The position numbers and the translations under genes were made by a program. Under the pieces are notes generated by a model, which saw nothing but the letters and a program-made list of their open reading frames with translations, was not told the DNA's origin and ran no database searches. Positions 20,532-31,564 of a stretch of DNA of 64,000 nucleotides are shown here, in pieces. The stretch spans positions 97,977,795-98,041,794 of the forward strand of contig CM060977.1 in NCBI GenBank assembly GCA_030765065.1, read 5' to 3'. Numbering within the stretch: the stretch's first letter is position 1; each line of letters begins with the position of its first letter. Source of the DNA: Deroplatys truncata (taxonomy: Eukaryota > Arthropoda > Insecta > Mantodea > Mantidae).

Positions 20532-21125
20532 TACTGCTCATCTCAGACACACCAGTGAATACTGAACTAAATCTCACAATGTCACCTATGGGAAGGGATG
20601 AATGCTTCTCAGACACACCAGTGAATTCTGAGCTTAATCTCACAATGTCACATATGGGAAGGGATGAATGATTCTCAGACACACCAGTGAATTCTGAGCT
20701 TAATCTCACAATGCCACCTATGGGAAGGGATGAATGCTTCTCATCTTAGGCACACCAGTGAATTCTGAGCTTTATCTCACAATGTCACCCATGGGAAGGG
20801 ATGAATACTGCTTATCTTAGACATACCAGTGAATTCTGAGCTTAATCTCACAATGTCACCTATGGGAAGAGACGAATGCTTCTCATCTTATACACACCAG
20901 TGGGTTCTGAGCTTTATCTCACAATGTCACCTATAGGAAGAGATGAATGCCGCTCATCCTATACACACCAGTGAATTCTGAGCTTAATCTCACAATGTCA
21001 CCCATGGAAAGGGATGAATACTGCTCATCTTAGACGCACCAGTGAATTCTGAGCTTTATCTCACAATGTCACCTATGGTAAGGGATGAATACTTCTCATC
21101 TTAGACACACCAGTGAATTCTGCGG
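20532..21125 (+). repeat. Satellite array 1, eight units of 66-71 bp
   Basis: The core CTCACAATGTCAC starts at 20575, 20641, 20707, 20778, 20849, 20920, 20991 and 21062 (measured at CACAATG). Spacing is 66 bp for the first two intervals and 71 bp for the rest, the extra five bases lying in ATCTTA before GACACACC. Units share ACACCAGTGAATTCTGAGCTTA and TATGGGAAGGGATGAA. The unit is homologous to the reverse complement of satellite array 2. Confidence 0.93.
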
Positions 21126-21128
21126 TTA

Positions 21129-21236
21129 ATGTTAACTTCCATCCTTTCCGCTTATATTACATCAAATTTCTCAGACATGTATGCATTATACATAGCGCTT
21201 TAGTTTTACGACATTTCAAACGGATCACCCTGTATC
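21129..21236 (+). repeat. Shared transposon-end-like sequence after satellite 1
   Basis: ACTTCCATCCTTTCCG-TTATATTACA followed by a region ending in CACCCTGTAT. The same sequence is found at 31443-31553 next to a transposase fragment, so this is probably the end of a DNA transposon of that family, with satellite 1 lying inside or beside it. Confidence 0.5.
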
Positions 21237-22375
21237 TTTAAGTTCAAATCAGAGCCTGCAGATACAGCATTTTTAGCACTGTTTACAGGAGAATCGATCC
21301 CAGCAAATATAATGCAAGATGATGTTTTTATCCTCATATCAAAAGAGTTGCCTGTTACAGATATACGGTAATGTTATCGCCTGCATGAGTGTCGTTTATA
21401 GGCAATAGTCCCCATCATAGCGTTACAATACGAAGTCGTCCAAAGAGTTCTACTTCCAAATGGGATATTGTTGATTGGCTTGGCGGGAAACCGTGTCTGT
21501 ACAGTATCGTAAAAGCTCAAGTTTTGTAGTTTGAATAAAAAGATTGCTGATACAAAGGGCAACAGACATGTTACAGAGCAGCAGGCTACATGGAGCGATT
21601 GCCTTCCATTGTAACAATCTAGACCAGCAAGGTTGGCCTGGAGCCATGAAAAAGGTTTTGTTGCCGGGAGGAACAAAAACACAGCTCTCAGTTGCGATTG
21701 CATTATTTCAGGTCACTTCCAACGTTCGGTAAGCAGACATAAATCAGAAGAAGGAAATAGAAAAATATATATGTCTAAGTAATGAAGCAGCTTGTAAACA
21801 ACTTTGATGACTGGTAGACCTACAGTGTAGGCGTATTCACAATGAATAAGTGGTTAGTATATAGTTTCATTATAACCAAAAAAGAAAAATTAAATAAAGA
21901 ATATTGAATAAGTATTTATCCGATACTTTATATCTGTTTTATATTTGGTTTGAGGTGAACCAAAACAAACACAAACACCTACATCAACCATTCGGGCTCT
22001 TGTTTCTAGATCGCGAGGAGGTAGTTCATGTGTGTATACGAAATTGGTACTGTTAGGATAAGTAACGCGGGTGAAATTAGCAGAGTATTAATACAACACA
22101 AATCGCACGAATTGGATATTTTACAAAAATGACATCAACAGAAAAAATAATAAGGCAGCAATCCATGTGCAAGCCTGTGTCATGTGTTTTGTCGCAGTAT
22201 GACTAACGTTAGTCAAATCAGTCCGTGTCTTTAGAGTGCTAAAATGTGCAAAACAAGCAGTGTGTGTTTTAAACAACAGTAAACCAAGTAAAACGTAAAC
22301 ATTTAAACACTGAGGAGAAAACTACTGCACTAGAAGCTTTTAGTAAATGTTGCAAAAAGCATGCAAAATTGCCAT
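21237..22375. other. No gene recognised
   Basis: Overlapping short frames on both strands at 21374-21732 without known motifs; the rest is AT-rich spacer. Confidence 0.45.
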
Positions 22376-24386
22376 AGATGACACGTAATATTAACCTCAG
22401 AATTCTCTTGTGTATAAGAGGAGAAGTATGTATGCTCTTCCATAAATGACATGGAGACATTAACCTCAGAATACACTTGTGTCTAAGAGGAGCAGTATAT
22501 AATCTCTTCCATAGATGACATGTGACATTAACCTCAGAATACACTTGTGTATAAGAGGAGCAGTATATAATCTCTTCCATAAATGACATTGAGACATTAA
22601 CCTCAGAATACACTTGTGTCTAAGAGGAGCAGTATATAATCTCTTCCATAGATTACATGTGACATTATCCTCAGAATACACTTGTGTATAAGAGGAGCAG
22701 TATATAATCTCTTCCATAAATGACATGGAGACATTAACCTCAGAATACACTTGTGTCTAAGAGGAGCAGTATATAATCTTTTCCATAGATGACATGTGAC
22801 ATTAACCTCAGAATACACTTGTGTATAAGAGGAGCAGTATATAATCTCTTCCATAGATGACATGTGACATTAACCTCAGAATACACTTGTGTCTAAGAGG
22901 AGCAGTATATAATCTCTTCCATAGATGACATCTGACATTAACCTCAGAATAAACTTGTGTATAAGAGGAGCAGTATATAATCTCTTCCATAGATGACATG
23001 TGACATTAACCTCAGAATACACTTGTGTATAAGAGGAGCAGTATATAATCTCTTCCATAGATGACATGCGACATTAACCTCAGAATACACTTGTGTATAA
23101 GGGGAGCAGTATATAATCTCTTCTATAGATGTCATTGTGTCATTAATCTCAGAATTCACTTGTGTCTAAGAGGAGCAGTATATAATCTCTTCTATAGATG
23201 TCATTGTGACATTAACCTCAGAATAAACTTGTGTCTAAATGGAGCAGTATATAATCTCTTCCATAGATGACATGTGACATTAACCTCAGAATTCACTTGT
23301 GTCTAAGAGGAGCAGTATATAATCTCTTCCATAGATGACATTGTGTAATTAACCTCACAATCCACTTGTGTCCAAGAGGAGCAGTATATAATCCCTTCTA
23401 TAGATGTCATTGTGTCATTAACCTCACAATCCACTTGTGTCTAAGAGGAGCAGTACATAATCTCTTTCATAGATCACATTGTGTCATTACCCTTGAATGC
23501 ACTTGTGTCTAAGAGGAGCAGTATATAATCCCTTCTATAGATGTCATTGTGTCATTAACCTCACAATCCACTTGTGTCTAAGAGGAGCAGTATATAATCT
23601 CTTCCATAGATGACATTGTGTCATTAACCTCAGAATGCACTTGTGTCTAAGAGTAGCAGTATGTATGCTCTTCCATAAATAACACGGAGACATTAAGCTC
23701 AGAATACACTTGTGTCTAAGAGGGGCAGTACATAATCTCTTCCATAGACGTCATTGTGTCATTAACCTCAGAATGCACTTGTGTCTAAGAGGAGCAGTAT
23801 ATAATCTCTTCCATAGATCACATTGTGTTGTTAACCTCTGAATTCACTTGTGTGCCTAAGATGAGCAGTATCCGACCTCTTCCATAGATCACATCTAACA
23901 CCAACCTCAGATTTCACCTGTGTGCCTAAGATGAGCAATATCCAACCACTTCCATAGATGACATTGTGACACTAACCTCTGATTTCACTTGTGTCTAAGA
24001 GGAGCAATATCCAATCAATTCCATAGATGTCATTGTGATATTAATCTCTGAATTCACTTGTGTGCCTAAGATGAGCAGTATCCAACCTCTTTCATAGATG
24101 ACATTGTGACATTAACCGCAGATTTCACCTGTGTGCCTAAGATGAGCTATATCAAACCACTTCCATAGATGACATTGTGACACTAATCCCAGATTTCACT
24201 TTGTTGTGTCTAGTATGAGCAGTATCCAAACTCTTCCATACTGACATTGTGATATTAATCTGAGAATTCTCCTGTTGTGTCTAAGAGGAGCAGTATCCAA
24301 TCTTTCCATACGGGCATTGTGACATTAACTTCAGAATTCACTTGTGTGTTTGGATACTGCTTATCTTAACCTCTTTCACTGATGAC
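22376..24386 (-). repeat. Satellite array 2, about 28 units of 68-71 bp
   Basis: Head-to-tail units of the form ACATTAACCTCAGAATACAC / TTGTGTCTAAGAGGAGCAGT / ATATAATCTCTTCCATAGAT. Units between 22380 and 23800 are 68 bp and highly alike. From about 23840 on they diverge, and TGTGTGCCTAAG insertions lengthen them to about 70-71 bp. Each well-preserved unit carries TATATAA. Read in reverse complement the unit aligns with satellite 1 over nearly its whole length (CTATGGAAGAG / CTATGGGAAGG, TACTGCTC, TATTCTGAGGTTAA / ATTCTGAGCTTAA). Confidence 0.95.
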
Positions 24387-25849
24387 TTCTTAACAATCTT
24401 TTAGACTGAATCCGTGTGGAATGGCAGCGCCGTTTTGCATGGGAGAAGAAATGGTGCCCACATCACAACAGCGGTTCGGCGTGTTTTGTGGTATGCAAAC
24501 GTTTTGAATGCAAGATGAAACCACCGAATCTTTAGAGGTCAGTACAACTGTCCGTATGCCAGCGGTGATTCCTCTGTTGTACAACCTCTTCAGATGTTTT
24601 CTAACTAAGTGTATTCGAATGTAATTTTACTCTATTTTAAACTCTTTATGTTCAAATATGCAACTACTCACGAAGGGGAATATAATGTTACTAATCATTA
24701 TTTTAGGAGCGTAAAGCGCTCATTACGGCAGTAGCAGGGAATTAGAAAAATCCGTTGTAAGCAAGCGAAATGGGAAAGCCGTAATTTCCATGCGGCTTTC
24801 CCATTTGTACTGATTATATGCGATTTCCACGACAACCAACACACTGTATGAATGTTGCGTATTCTCACTAACTACATGCTTAGAGGCTATGGTGAGGATA
24901 AAATCCTGACCTTTTTGGAGTAGAAAGATCCCTGTAGAGACTATCTGGTGATCACTGACACTTGTGAAATCTTTTGTAGACTTGCAAGCATCTCTTTCCT
25001 TGAGTAACGGAACTTTTTACCTCTTAAATCACTTGTCAAACTTCAAATAATGAGACTCGACCTTCGGTGTCAGTTCAGCTCATGTGCGGAAACAACCTGT
25101 ATGAAGGAATTACTTATCTGTGTTTACGGTCATAGAAAATCGTTAGTGTGTCTTAAAATTTCAACAATAAGCTTATACCTTAAAAAGAATAACCATTGAC
25201 GATTTGCAATGAATCCGCAAGGTGACAGCGTGTTACGTGTTACCAAAATCTTTTTCGCAGTGGATTAAGAACAAGTTGTTATATTTACGGGTAGACTTAT
25301 GCCATTTCCTAGTGTATACGTATATAATGTATATAAAATAACAGGTGGGTAATGTTACATCACACATTCTAAAAGCTCGTGGTGTAGTGAGTATGCTAAA
25401 TTAAATCACAGGAGAGTCAAGTTAATATACAATAAATAAGTTGCATGTCTTGCTTTATGTAAAAAAAAACCTTCACCTATCATTTATCCACGAGTCACCA
25501 CTATGCCCACATCAGATCCACGCATTGTTAAGTGATACATGTTTTTGGCGAATGCTCTCAAACTGTCTCGCACAGGCGCAAGGATGCATGATAGAAACAG
25601 GAACGAGGAAATGTGCCACAGCGACTATCCAAGCTTATCAGGAGTTCAGCGCCGAGCGGCTGGAGTAAACAAGATAACGGCGGCTTGCCAGCGTAAACAC
25701 CGGTCGCGATATCGGGAGATAACTAGAACTTTCTGGAAGTTTTATCTACACCTGCTCCTCCAGAAAGTGTGCCGAAATTGCTCTATAATGTTCAAGAGTC
25801 CCTGTGGAAGATACCACTGCCTATATAAGCGAGCGCTCTCACGGGCTTT
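24387..25849. other. No gene recognised
   Basis: No coding match. Around 25715-25830 there is a TATA-like CCTATATAAGCGAGCGCTCTC patch preceded by TTTCTGGAAG...CTCCAGAAAG inverted repeats; it could be the promoter part of an LTR or simply chance. Confidence 0.4.
24768..24806. other. Perfect 14-bp hairpin
   Basis: Arms AAATGGGAAAGCCG (24768-24781) and CGGCTTTCCCATTT (24793-24806) are exact reverse complements around an 11-base loop. No poly-T tract follows on either strand, and no transposon ends are evident. Confidence 0.85.
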
Positions 25850-26165
25850 GTGAGTGACCACCATCCGCAGGCTGCAGACTGCCTCCAGAACAGGGCGCTT
25901 CGGATGATCTATGATACCGGGCGTAGATTCCCTTCACAAATTCTACACACCCTCCAGTCTCCGATACATCGTGGATGTGGTGCGGAAGAAAACCCGTATC
26001 ATAACACGAAACTTATTTACCATAGCAATCAGCTGGTGCACTCCCTGGGTCGCTATGATCACAGGACACCAAAACGACGGCTACCGGCTACCAAAGGACG
26101 CCTTGGGCCCCAAGCTTAAAGACTACCACTCCTACCTATCACAAGTTCCCCCAAGTTAAACAGGA
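25850..26165 (+). pseudogene. LINE ORF2 C-terminal fragment
   Basis: Translation gives LQNRALRMIYDTGRRFPS, which matches the (V)QN(R/K)ALR segment near the end of reverse transcriptase in Jockey/CR1-type non-LTR elements. After frame changes it continues with LRYIVDVVRKKTRIITRNLF and LVHSLGRYDHRTPK / RLPKDALGPK. The frames alternate, so at least two indels are present. RT catalytic motifs and the endonuclease are absent: this is a 5'-truncated copy, as is usual for LINEs. Confidence 0.65.
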
Positions 26166-26430
26166 ATGGGCTTGGCCACCAGCTGGATGAGTGCTCGTCT
26201 GGCTGTGACCCGCCCGCCTGCTACCATGTATATTCCTCAAACCCTAACCCAAATACCATCCGGCTTCGCTGCATTGCCGGCCTGTTTAACTTGACGACCA
26301 CGCAAGTGGCCGCCAAATTTAATCTGTAATGGGCTTGGTCACCACTTGGACGCTTGACCACCCAGGCGGGTTCGCCGAGACCCAGCCATTGGCATTGGAG
26401 AAAGGTAAACTCCTCCCATTACCACAAACA
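26166..26430 (+). repeat. Probable LINE 3' untranslated tail
   Basis: GC-rich sequence following the ORF2 fragment. AATGGGCTTGG-CACCA-- occurs twice (26165 and 26330). No poly-A end is evident before AT-rich DNA resumes. Confidence 0.35.
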
Positions 26431-27316
26431 TAAAAGCTTTCCTAATCTTTTTTTACCTACTTTATCGCACAGGTAAAGCGGCCTTTGTGGCTAGGTTCTG
26501 TGGCGATTTACATCTCGCCCAGGTAAACTTGGACGACCTTCTCTCGATTGCTGGATCTCTGGCAGTGCGAGTCAGTCGCGAATTGAGCCCGAGTCGAGGC
26601 TGGTAGGCTACAAGTTGAATGGTGACAGCAGTGCGTGTCGAGTTGTGAATCCAGTGAGACTGTGCAATTGAGTCAGCCAGTGTGCCAGCAAGTTAGCGAC
26701 TGTGTTTCTGGTGCTTCTTCAAGAACGATTCTCCGAGCGAGTTGGTAAAGGCTTCTGTGACCTGCAGCGAGTGCTACCGTGGAACGACGGCTGTTTGAAG
26801 TGAACCGTCCGGGGTGAAGAGGCTACGAAACGAAGGAAGTGAAGTGACACATAATTGAAATAGTTCACCGAATGAAGTGACATTGGTGAAGCGAACTCCC
26901 AGTGAATTTGAACTACATAAAAACATAACAGTGACAGTGAGAACTTAGAGAGAAAAGTGACAGATGAAAAACTGGAGGTAATTTTTGCATTTTGGAAGGA
27001 GAATGTGAGCGAAAGGGTGATAAGTGAGAAGTAAAGAAAGATGGGATGGGATAAAATAACTATTCCACTTTCATTATTGGGTAAGTTAGTGAAGCTAACA
27101 ATAAGGGAAAATGAAAGTAAGTAGCAAGTAAACAAGAAATAGAAGAAAGTAAAGTCAGTAGCGGATATTTAAGTACTTAAGATAAAAATATTATGCACAT
27201 GATGATTATGGGTGAGGGTTAAAAATATAATAATAAATAATTAGGTTGGATATTAGATTAAAGAAACAATGCAATTTAAATACAGGGTATAAACAATTAA
27301 ATTTATTGTTAAATAA
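26431..27316. other. Unassigned; GC-richer at 26470-26830
   Basis: 26500-26720 is rich in CAGT/GAGT/GTGAGT motifs (GCGAGTCAGTCGCGAATTGA, GTGCGTGTCGAGTTGTGAAT), as seen in 5' untranslated regions of retroelements. No ORF follows. The minus-strand frame at 26719-27135 has no recognised motif. Confidence 0.35.
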
Positions 27317-27641
27317 TGGGCGGCGCCGTGGTCGAGTGGTTATACCGCTCGTCTCTCACAAGGCTGTCAGGGTTCAATCCTAGGAAACCGCATGTGGGAT
27401 TTGTGGTGGACAAAGCGTCGACTAGATGTATTTTCTACGTGTTCTCCGGTTTCCCCCGCCATTGATTCCATCAATTGCGCCAACATCACTTTCATTTTAC
27501 CGTCATTTCATATCATCTCCTTCCTCGCTCTCATACTAAGCTTCGGCTGATCTCGCTGATCCATAGTCTGTACTCCCTAACAGGCGTCTGACACCAGACA
27601 CTGCTTGAAAGTCCTAGGGGGTATAAGCCCTAACATACAAG
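27317..27641 (+). repeat. SINE family C copy 1
   Basis: tRNA(Ser/Leu)-like head: GGCGCCGTGGTCGAGTGGTT (box A) and GGGTTCAATCCTAGG (box B). The body is shared with 47152-47534: GGGATTTGTGGTGGAC, TTCTCCGGTTTCCCCCGCCA, GTCCTAGGGGGT-TAAG. ATAATGG occurs on both sides and may be a short target duplication. Confidence 0.85.
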
Positions 27642-27781
27642 GAGTTATATAATGGCAAAAAAGTATTATTTAAATGTAAGGTGAAAGTAAGGAATATACA
27701 TTAAATAATTTAGAAATTGAGTAAAAGAAATTATTAAAGAACTACTACAGGTTGGTCCGAAGGTTCCTCAACCCTACTGCA

Positions 27782-27801
27782 TTTTTTTTTTTTTTTTTTT
27801 T
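27782..27801. repeat. Poly-T tract
   Basis: Homopolymer T near the left end of the Tc1-like element. Confidence 0.95.
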
Positions 27802-27864
27802 GCAATCAACATTATTTGTCAGTAATTTCAAATACGCGCGCTTTATGCTCGTCTGTTATTGTTA

Positions 27865-28156
27865 GTTGTCCTCCGTGGTGTAGTGGTTACCATGCTAGCC
27901 TCTAATTCCTGAGGTCGCGGGTTCAAACCCGGCGGCGGGTGATGGATTTTTTCGGGCGTAAAAATCCTTAGCATGGCTTCCTTCGGAAGCGAAGTAAAGC
28001 CGGTGGTCCCGTATCGTAGACTTACAGCACGTAAAAGAACCTCAAGCCTGATAAAGAGGCCTCTTAGCAAAATTACCGGTCTTTCACGCCCAATATAGAA
28101 TGGGACACATAGGACCATAGTAGTTAAAGAGCGTCCATAAATAAAACTATTTAATT
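27865..28156 (+). repeat. SINE family B copy 2 with perfect 11-bp target duplication
   Basis: Same head and body as 17922-18203. TGTTATTGTTA stands at 27854-27864 and again at 28157-28167, an exact duplication made on insertion. It lies inside the Tc1-like element and so is younger than it. Confidence 0.93.
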
Positions 28157-28563
28157 TGTTATTGTTAACGTTATCAACACATATGAAGGCGTCAGACGGG
28201 ACAGTTCTGATTCGTGGCATTGCTGTATTGCGTTAGTAACATGCATTTGAAGAAGTAGTGTTTTGAAATTGAATCGTTTTTTTACTCTCTTTACGCCTAT
28301 GCTCATTTATCATCATAAATGTAAGTCAGAACTGAAAATATGTTAATTTCTTAATCTCCCCTGTGTTTATAGTTTCACATTCATTACAAAAAGGAAGAGT
28401 TACGTGATTTTAAAATTCATTGACACAGCTCTAGTTTAACCCGTAAGTTTCTTACCGGGCTGAGAACCTTGCAGTCCACATAGTAATGCATCAGTGCGTG
28501 GGATAATTTTTATTTAAAGCAACTTTTAGTATCACTAAAGGTTGTTATTCTTTTATTGTTTCA

Positions 28564-29625
28564 GATGTCACCCTCACAACGAGAGCATGTAATGTCTAAA
28601 ATTTAATGTATTTATCCCTCCGGCATGTCAATCAAGGGGAAAATTAAAATTTGGCCGAAACACAGTCAGAAAATGGGTAAGGAAAGGTGATGGCGACGTG
28701 ATAGACGCTCACAGATATGGTAGACCAACAAAACTTACTCCTAAATCTAAGGTCAGTGTTAGGCATTTGTGTATGAACCAGGTGATAGGAATAAGAAGCG
28801 CAGTGAAGAAAGTTAACTTTTCTAATGACTTTCAAAATAATAAAGTGAGTGTGACAACGCTCAGAGGTTAGGTTAAGTCTACATATTGGGAAAGGATTGG
28901 TTGTAAAGAAACAGTAAAGCCTATTCTTACAGAAAGGAATGTTGGAGACAACTAAGGTTTTGCAAAAGATTGATTGATGATGTATTTACAGAAGACACTC
29001 CACAAGGACGCGTCAAACGTGCAAACATCTTATTCACAGATAAAAGTCCAGTGGTGTTGCAACCCAAGCCAAACCGCCGGAACAGACGCATCAGGACCAA
29101 AAAGCCCTCGGCAGATTTCGCCTATTGTTACTCCTATATTTTCACTGAACATCATGGTTGCTGGAGGCATATCTCGTTATGGAAACATAGAGTTGCATAT
29201 CGTCCTACAAAATCAAACCATGAATGGAGAGTACTACCCAGAAAAAATTCTGCCTGTGTACCAGAAAGTCATGGATGACTCCAGACAATTTCCATGTCGT
29301 TATCTTGGGATTTTATTGCAAGATGATGCATACAGCACATACCATTGAACGAAACATGGATGTCTTTCGGAAGAACTTCAACAATGTCTGGCCTCATTGG
29401 CCAGGAAACCCTCAGCCTTAAATGTCATTGAGAATTTGTGAGCTAGACTGCAGGACAGCGTATTCAGACAACACAGACCAAGCAGCAGAGAACAACTGGT
29501 TGAAAAGATGAAGGAAGAATGAGAATCCATTAACCACCATGACTTTGAGAGAGTGTTTCCGAAAAGGGATCTTGGAGCGTCATAGCAATAATAGGTATCA
29601 CACCAAATACAGAAAACCATGAGGT
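28564..29625 (+). pseudogene. Tc1-like transposase, broken
   Basis: Cut-and-paste transposase remnant. The N-terminal half holds helix-turn-helix-type sequence ending in a GRPTKLT motif, with stops. The catalytic half shows ILFTDKS (first Asp), VAGGISRYGNIELH-type sequence, YYPEKILPVY and LQDDA (second Asp, within the usual QDNAP-like context). Near 29385-29440 comes a WP-GNPQP region where the third acid of the DDE/D triad would sit, and finally LERHSNNRYHTKYRKP. At least four frameshifts or stops separate these blocks across 28970-29620, so no active protein is possible. Its position between the two inverted repeats supports the assignment. Confidence 0.82.
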
Positions 29626-29730
29626 CATCAAACGGTGTCTATTGAAGGAAATATAAAAATAACATTGTTATTTCTTATTTTGGGCAAGTTATTTCAAAAT
29701 TTTGGGGGCGAGAAACTTCGGACCACACTG

Positions 29731-30474
29731 GAGTTAAAATATTTAAAATAAATGGTTTTTGAGATAATCACTTTAATTATTAAAGTGAAGCCAAATATAT
29801 AAATAAATTAACTAAATGTACACTTATGATAAGAGGGATGCTGGTTACCAGTATTTAACAGTGCTTGTTATCAACAGTTAAAGTTTTATACTGGACTAGA
29901 ATTAAAGGTTAATAAGTGACATGGCAAGCAGTTGTAGGAGCTGATGGCTTCTAGCAAGAGAAGTAATATTAAAAATAATATTATAATAAATTTCCTTAAT
30001 GTACTTCTTAATTTGTTTTATTTGTTTTTCCTTGTGTAGTTTAATTCAGTACGATAAGGGTATATTTGTATATTTATGAATAGAAACAAATTATTTAATA
30101 AATATTAACCAACAGACGATAAATTTGGAATATGCGTCGTAGATTACGCAACAACATGCAAGGATGATGTATTACAGATTTATATGATTTTGATTTTACT
30201 TTATTGTCATTTCACTTTTCTTCCAGACGTTGTGGCGTAACGAAATACGCGCGAAATAGGCTCTTCTTACGTCCGCTCCATTCACTGGGAGTCGAAAAAA
30301 GACATCCATAATCCCCTGCTGCAACAGCACTCACGTGCATCGCAACTGAAGCCATAACCTCACTCGGAGAACGCACGACATGTACCACGAACGCACTCAT
30401 TAACTCAGTAATTGGTTCACCGAAAGAACGTTCGCTTATACAGCCGCTGGAACGGTATAGCCGGTAGTGTATGC
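29731..30474. other. No gene recognised
   Basis: AT-rich spacer. The minus-strand 89-codon frame at 30212-30481 has no known motif and its end runs into the following SINE. Confidence 0.45.
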
Positions 30475-31000
30475 CACTCATATTTGGAAGGTCCTGAGTT
30501 GATCACCGGCGATTATCCATTCTGACACATCAGTTTTTCATGATTTTCCCGGATCGGCAGGCGAATGCTCGGGTGGTTCCTCTTCTACCACGACAATCCT
30601 GCCCTTTATTTTTTTAACCCATCTTCTCCTTTGTCATGTCACAGGGTTAGGACCAAGCGACGGTGTTCAGCGGGTTGCGCCTGAGAAGTGGATGTGCACT
30701 ATGTAGAGATTTCTTCCTGGCGTCCTTAGGGGGCTGCTCAGTTAGTAGCCGTCCCCCGTGTGGGCACCACCAAAGCGGCGTTGAATGTTCCCAACTGGAA
30801 ACGTTAGGCATCCTGTTCATGTTTGCACTCGTCATTCGGATCTGGACGCTCTTGTTGTGTTTCCCCATATCCCTCCCTTCCAGTAGTCATGGTAGAAGCG
30901 AAAAGGGCCGTTGCGGCGTACTTGCGGTGCTCTGTTCCAGTTGCGAGGGCCCCTCCGGTCGTCCGTATCTTTACCTTTAGAATGTTCAAGAGGCGGGGGG
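30475..31000 (+). repeat. SINE family A copy 2, extended
   Basis: It shares with 48583-49185 the full order: GGAAGGTCC head, CCCGGATCGGCAG-CGAATGC, CTTCTACC, AGGACCAAGC-ACGGTGTTC, GTTGCG, GGGCCGTTGCGG, ACTTGCGGTGCTCTG and CCCCTCCG-TCGTCCGTA-CTTTA. The 5' tRNA-like box A is degraded. The ~0.55-0.6 kb length is long for a SINE, so it may be a tRNA-headed composite. Confidence 0.72.
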
Positions 31001-31159
31001 GAGCAGAAACCTCTAGAAGAATCTGGTTCTCTCTCCATAACGCTTTTGTTGTTTATGCTGCTCTGTCTTGGCCTTTCCGACAACCTAAGGCAATAACCGC
31101 TGCTTGCAATAAGTTGTGACTAAAGAATCTACAGAATAACTGCCTACTCTATTCAGCGA
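31001..31159. other. Unassigned spacer
   Basis: Nothing recognised. Confidence 0.4.
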
Positions 31160-31555
31160 AAGCAAATTATAACGCAACATGTTTGGGAAGCTCGTCTCAA
31201 GTTTTCTGTCATGATGTGTGATAGGCAGGAAACGGACGATCAATGGTTAAATCGATCGAGGTTCACGGACGAAGCCACATTTCATATGAGTGGCCGAGTA
31301 ATCAAGCGTAACTGCATTACTTGCGGAACCAAGAACCCACATCCCTCATACGACACATTGAGCGCGTTGTTGTGCTGTGACCAATATTTTGTTTCCTGTG
31401 AACGATAGTGCTACTACGCAACGCGGATAAAGTTTATAGCATCACTCACTTCCATCCTTTCCGATTATATTACAGCAAACTGCTCAGAGATGCTCATTGA
31501 CCTCAAAAAGTTTTACTTTTCTGAAATTTTAAATCCATCCCCTGTATATTACAAC
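31160..31555 (+). pseudogene. DUF4817-type transposase fragment and element end
   Basis: The frame 31211-31408 contains FTDEATFHMSGRVIKRN and GTKNPH, corresponding to the first catalytic Asp block (FSDEA-FH--G-VN--N-R-W---NP) of this transposase type. Downstream, 31443-31553 matches the putative transposon end at 21129-21236 and finishes in CCCTGTAT. The second and third catalytic acids are not seen, so this is an internally deleted or truncated copy. Confidence 0.6.
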
Positions 31556-31564
31556 AGCATGGTT

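Larger units (their letters stand above)
27748..29730 (+). mobile_element. Tc1-like transposon, decayed, with a SINE inside
   Basis: Left end CAGGTTGGTCCGAAGGTTCC preceded by TA (27746-27747). The right end, read in reverse complement, is CAGTGTGGTCCGAAGTTTCT. The shared TGGTCCGAAG-TTC inverted repeat and Tc1-type CAG(T/G) termini define the element; the right flanking TA has been lost (GA). Inside are a T20 tract at 27782-27801, a SINE B insertion (27865-28156) and a broken Tc1 transposase (28564-29625). Length without the SINE is about 1.69 kb, typical for Tc1. Confidence 0.82.

Noticed and set aside
20467-20709. Minus-strand frame with repeated FTGVSE units
   Set aside because: It is the 66-bp satellite unit (a multiple of three) read in one frame.
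22269-23159. Series of overlapping minus-strand frames with recurring residues (LWKRLYTAPL, YTQVYSEVNV)
   Set aside because: Translation of the 68-bp satellite in successive frames; the period is not a multiple of three and no start or stop context is conserved.
20532-24386. CRISPR array
   Set aside because: Units are wholly repeated with no unique spacers of constant length, and the context is a eukaryotic genome.
30663-31119. Overlapping 80-105-codon frames on both strands
   Set aside because: They lie in a GC-richer SINE A copy with matching sequence at 48583-49185; no conserved reading frame between copies.
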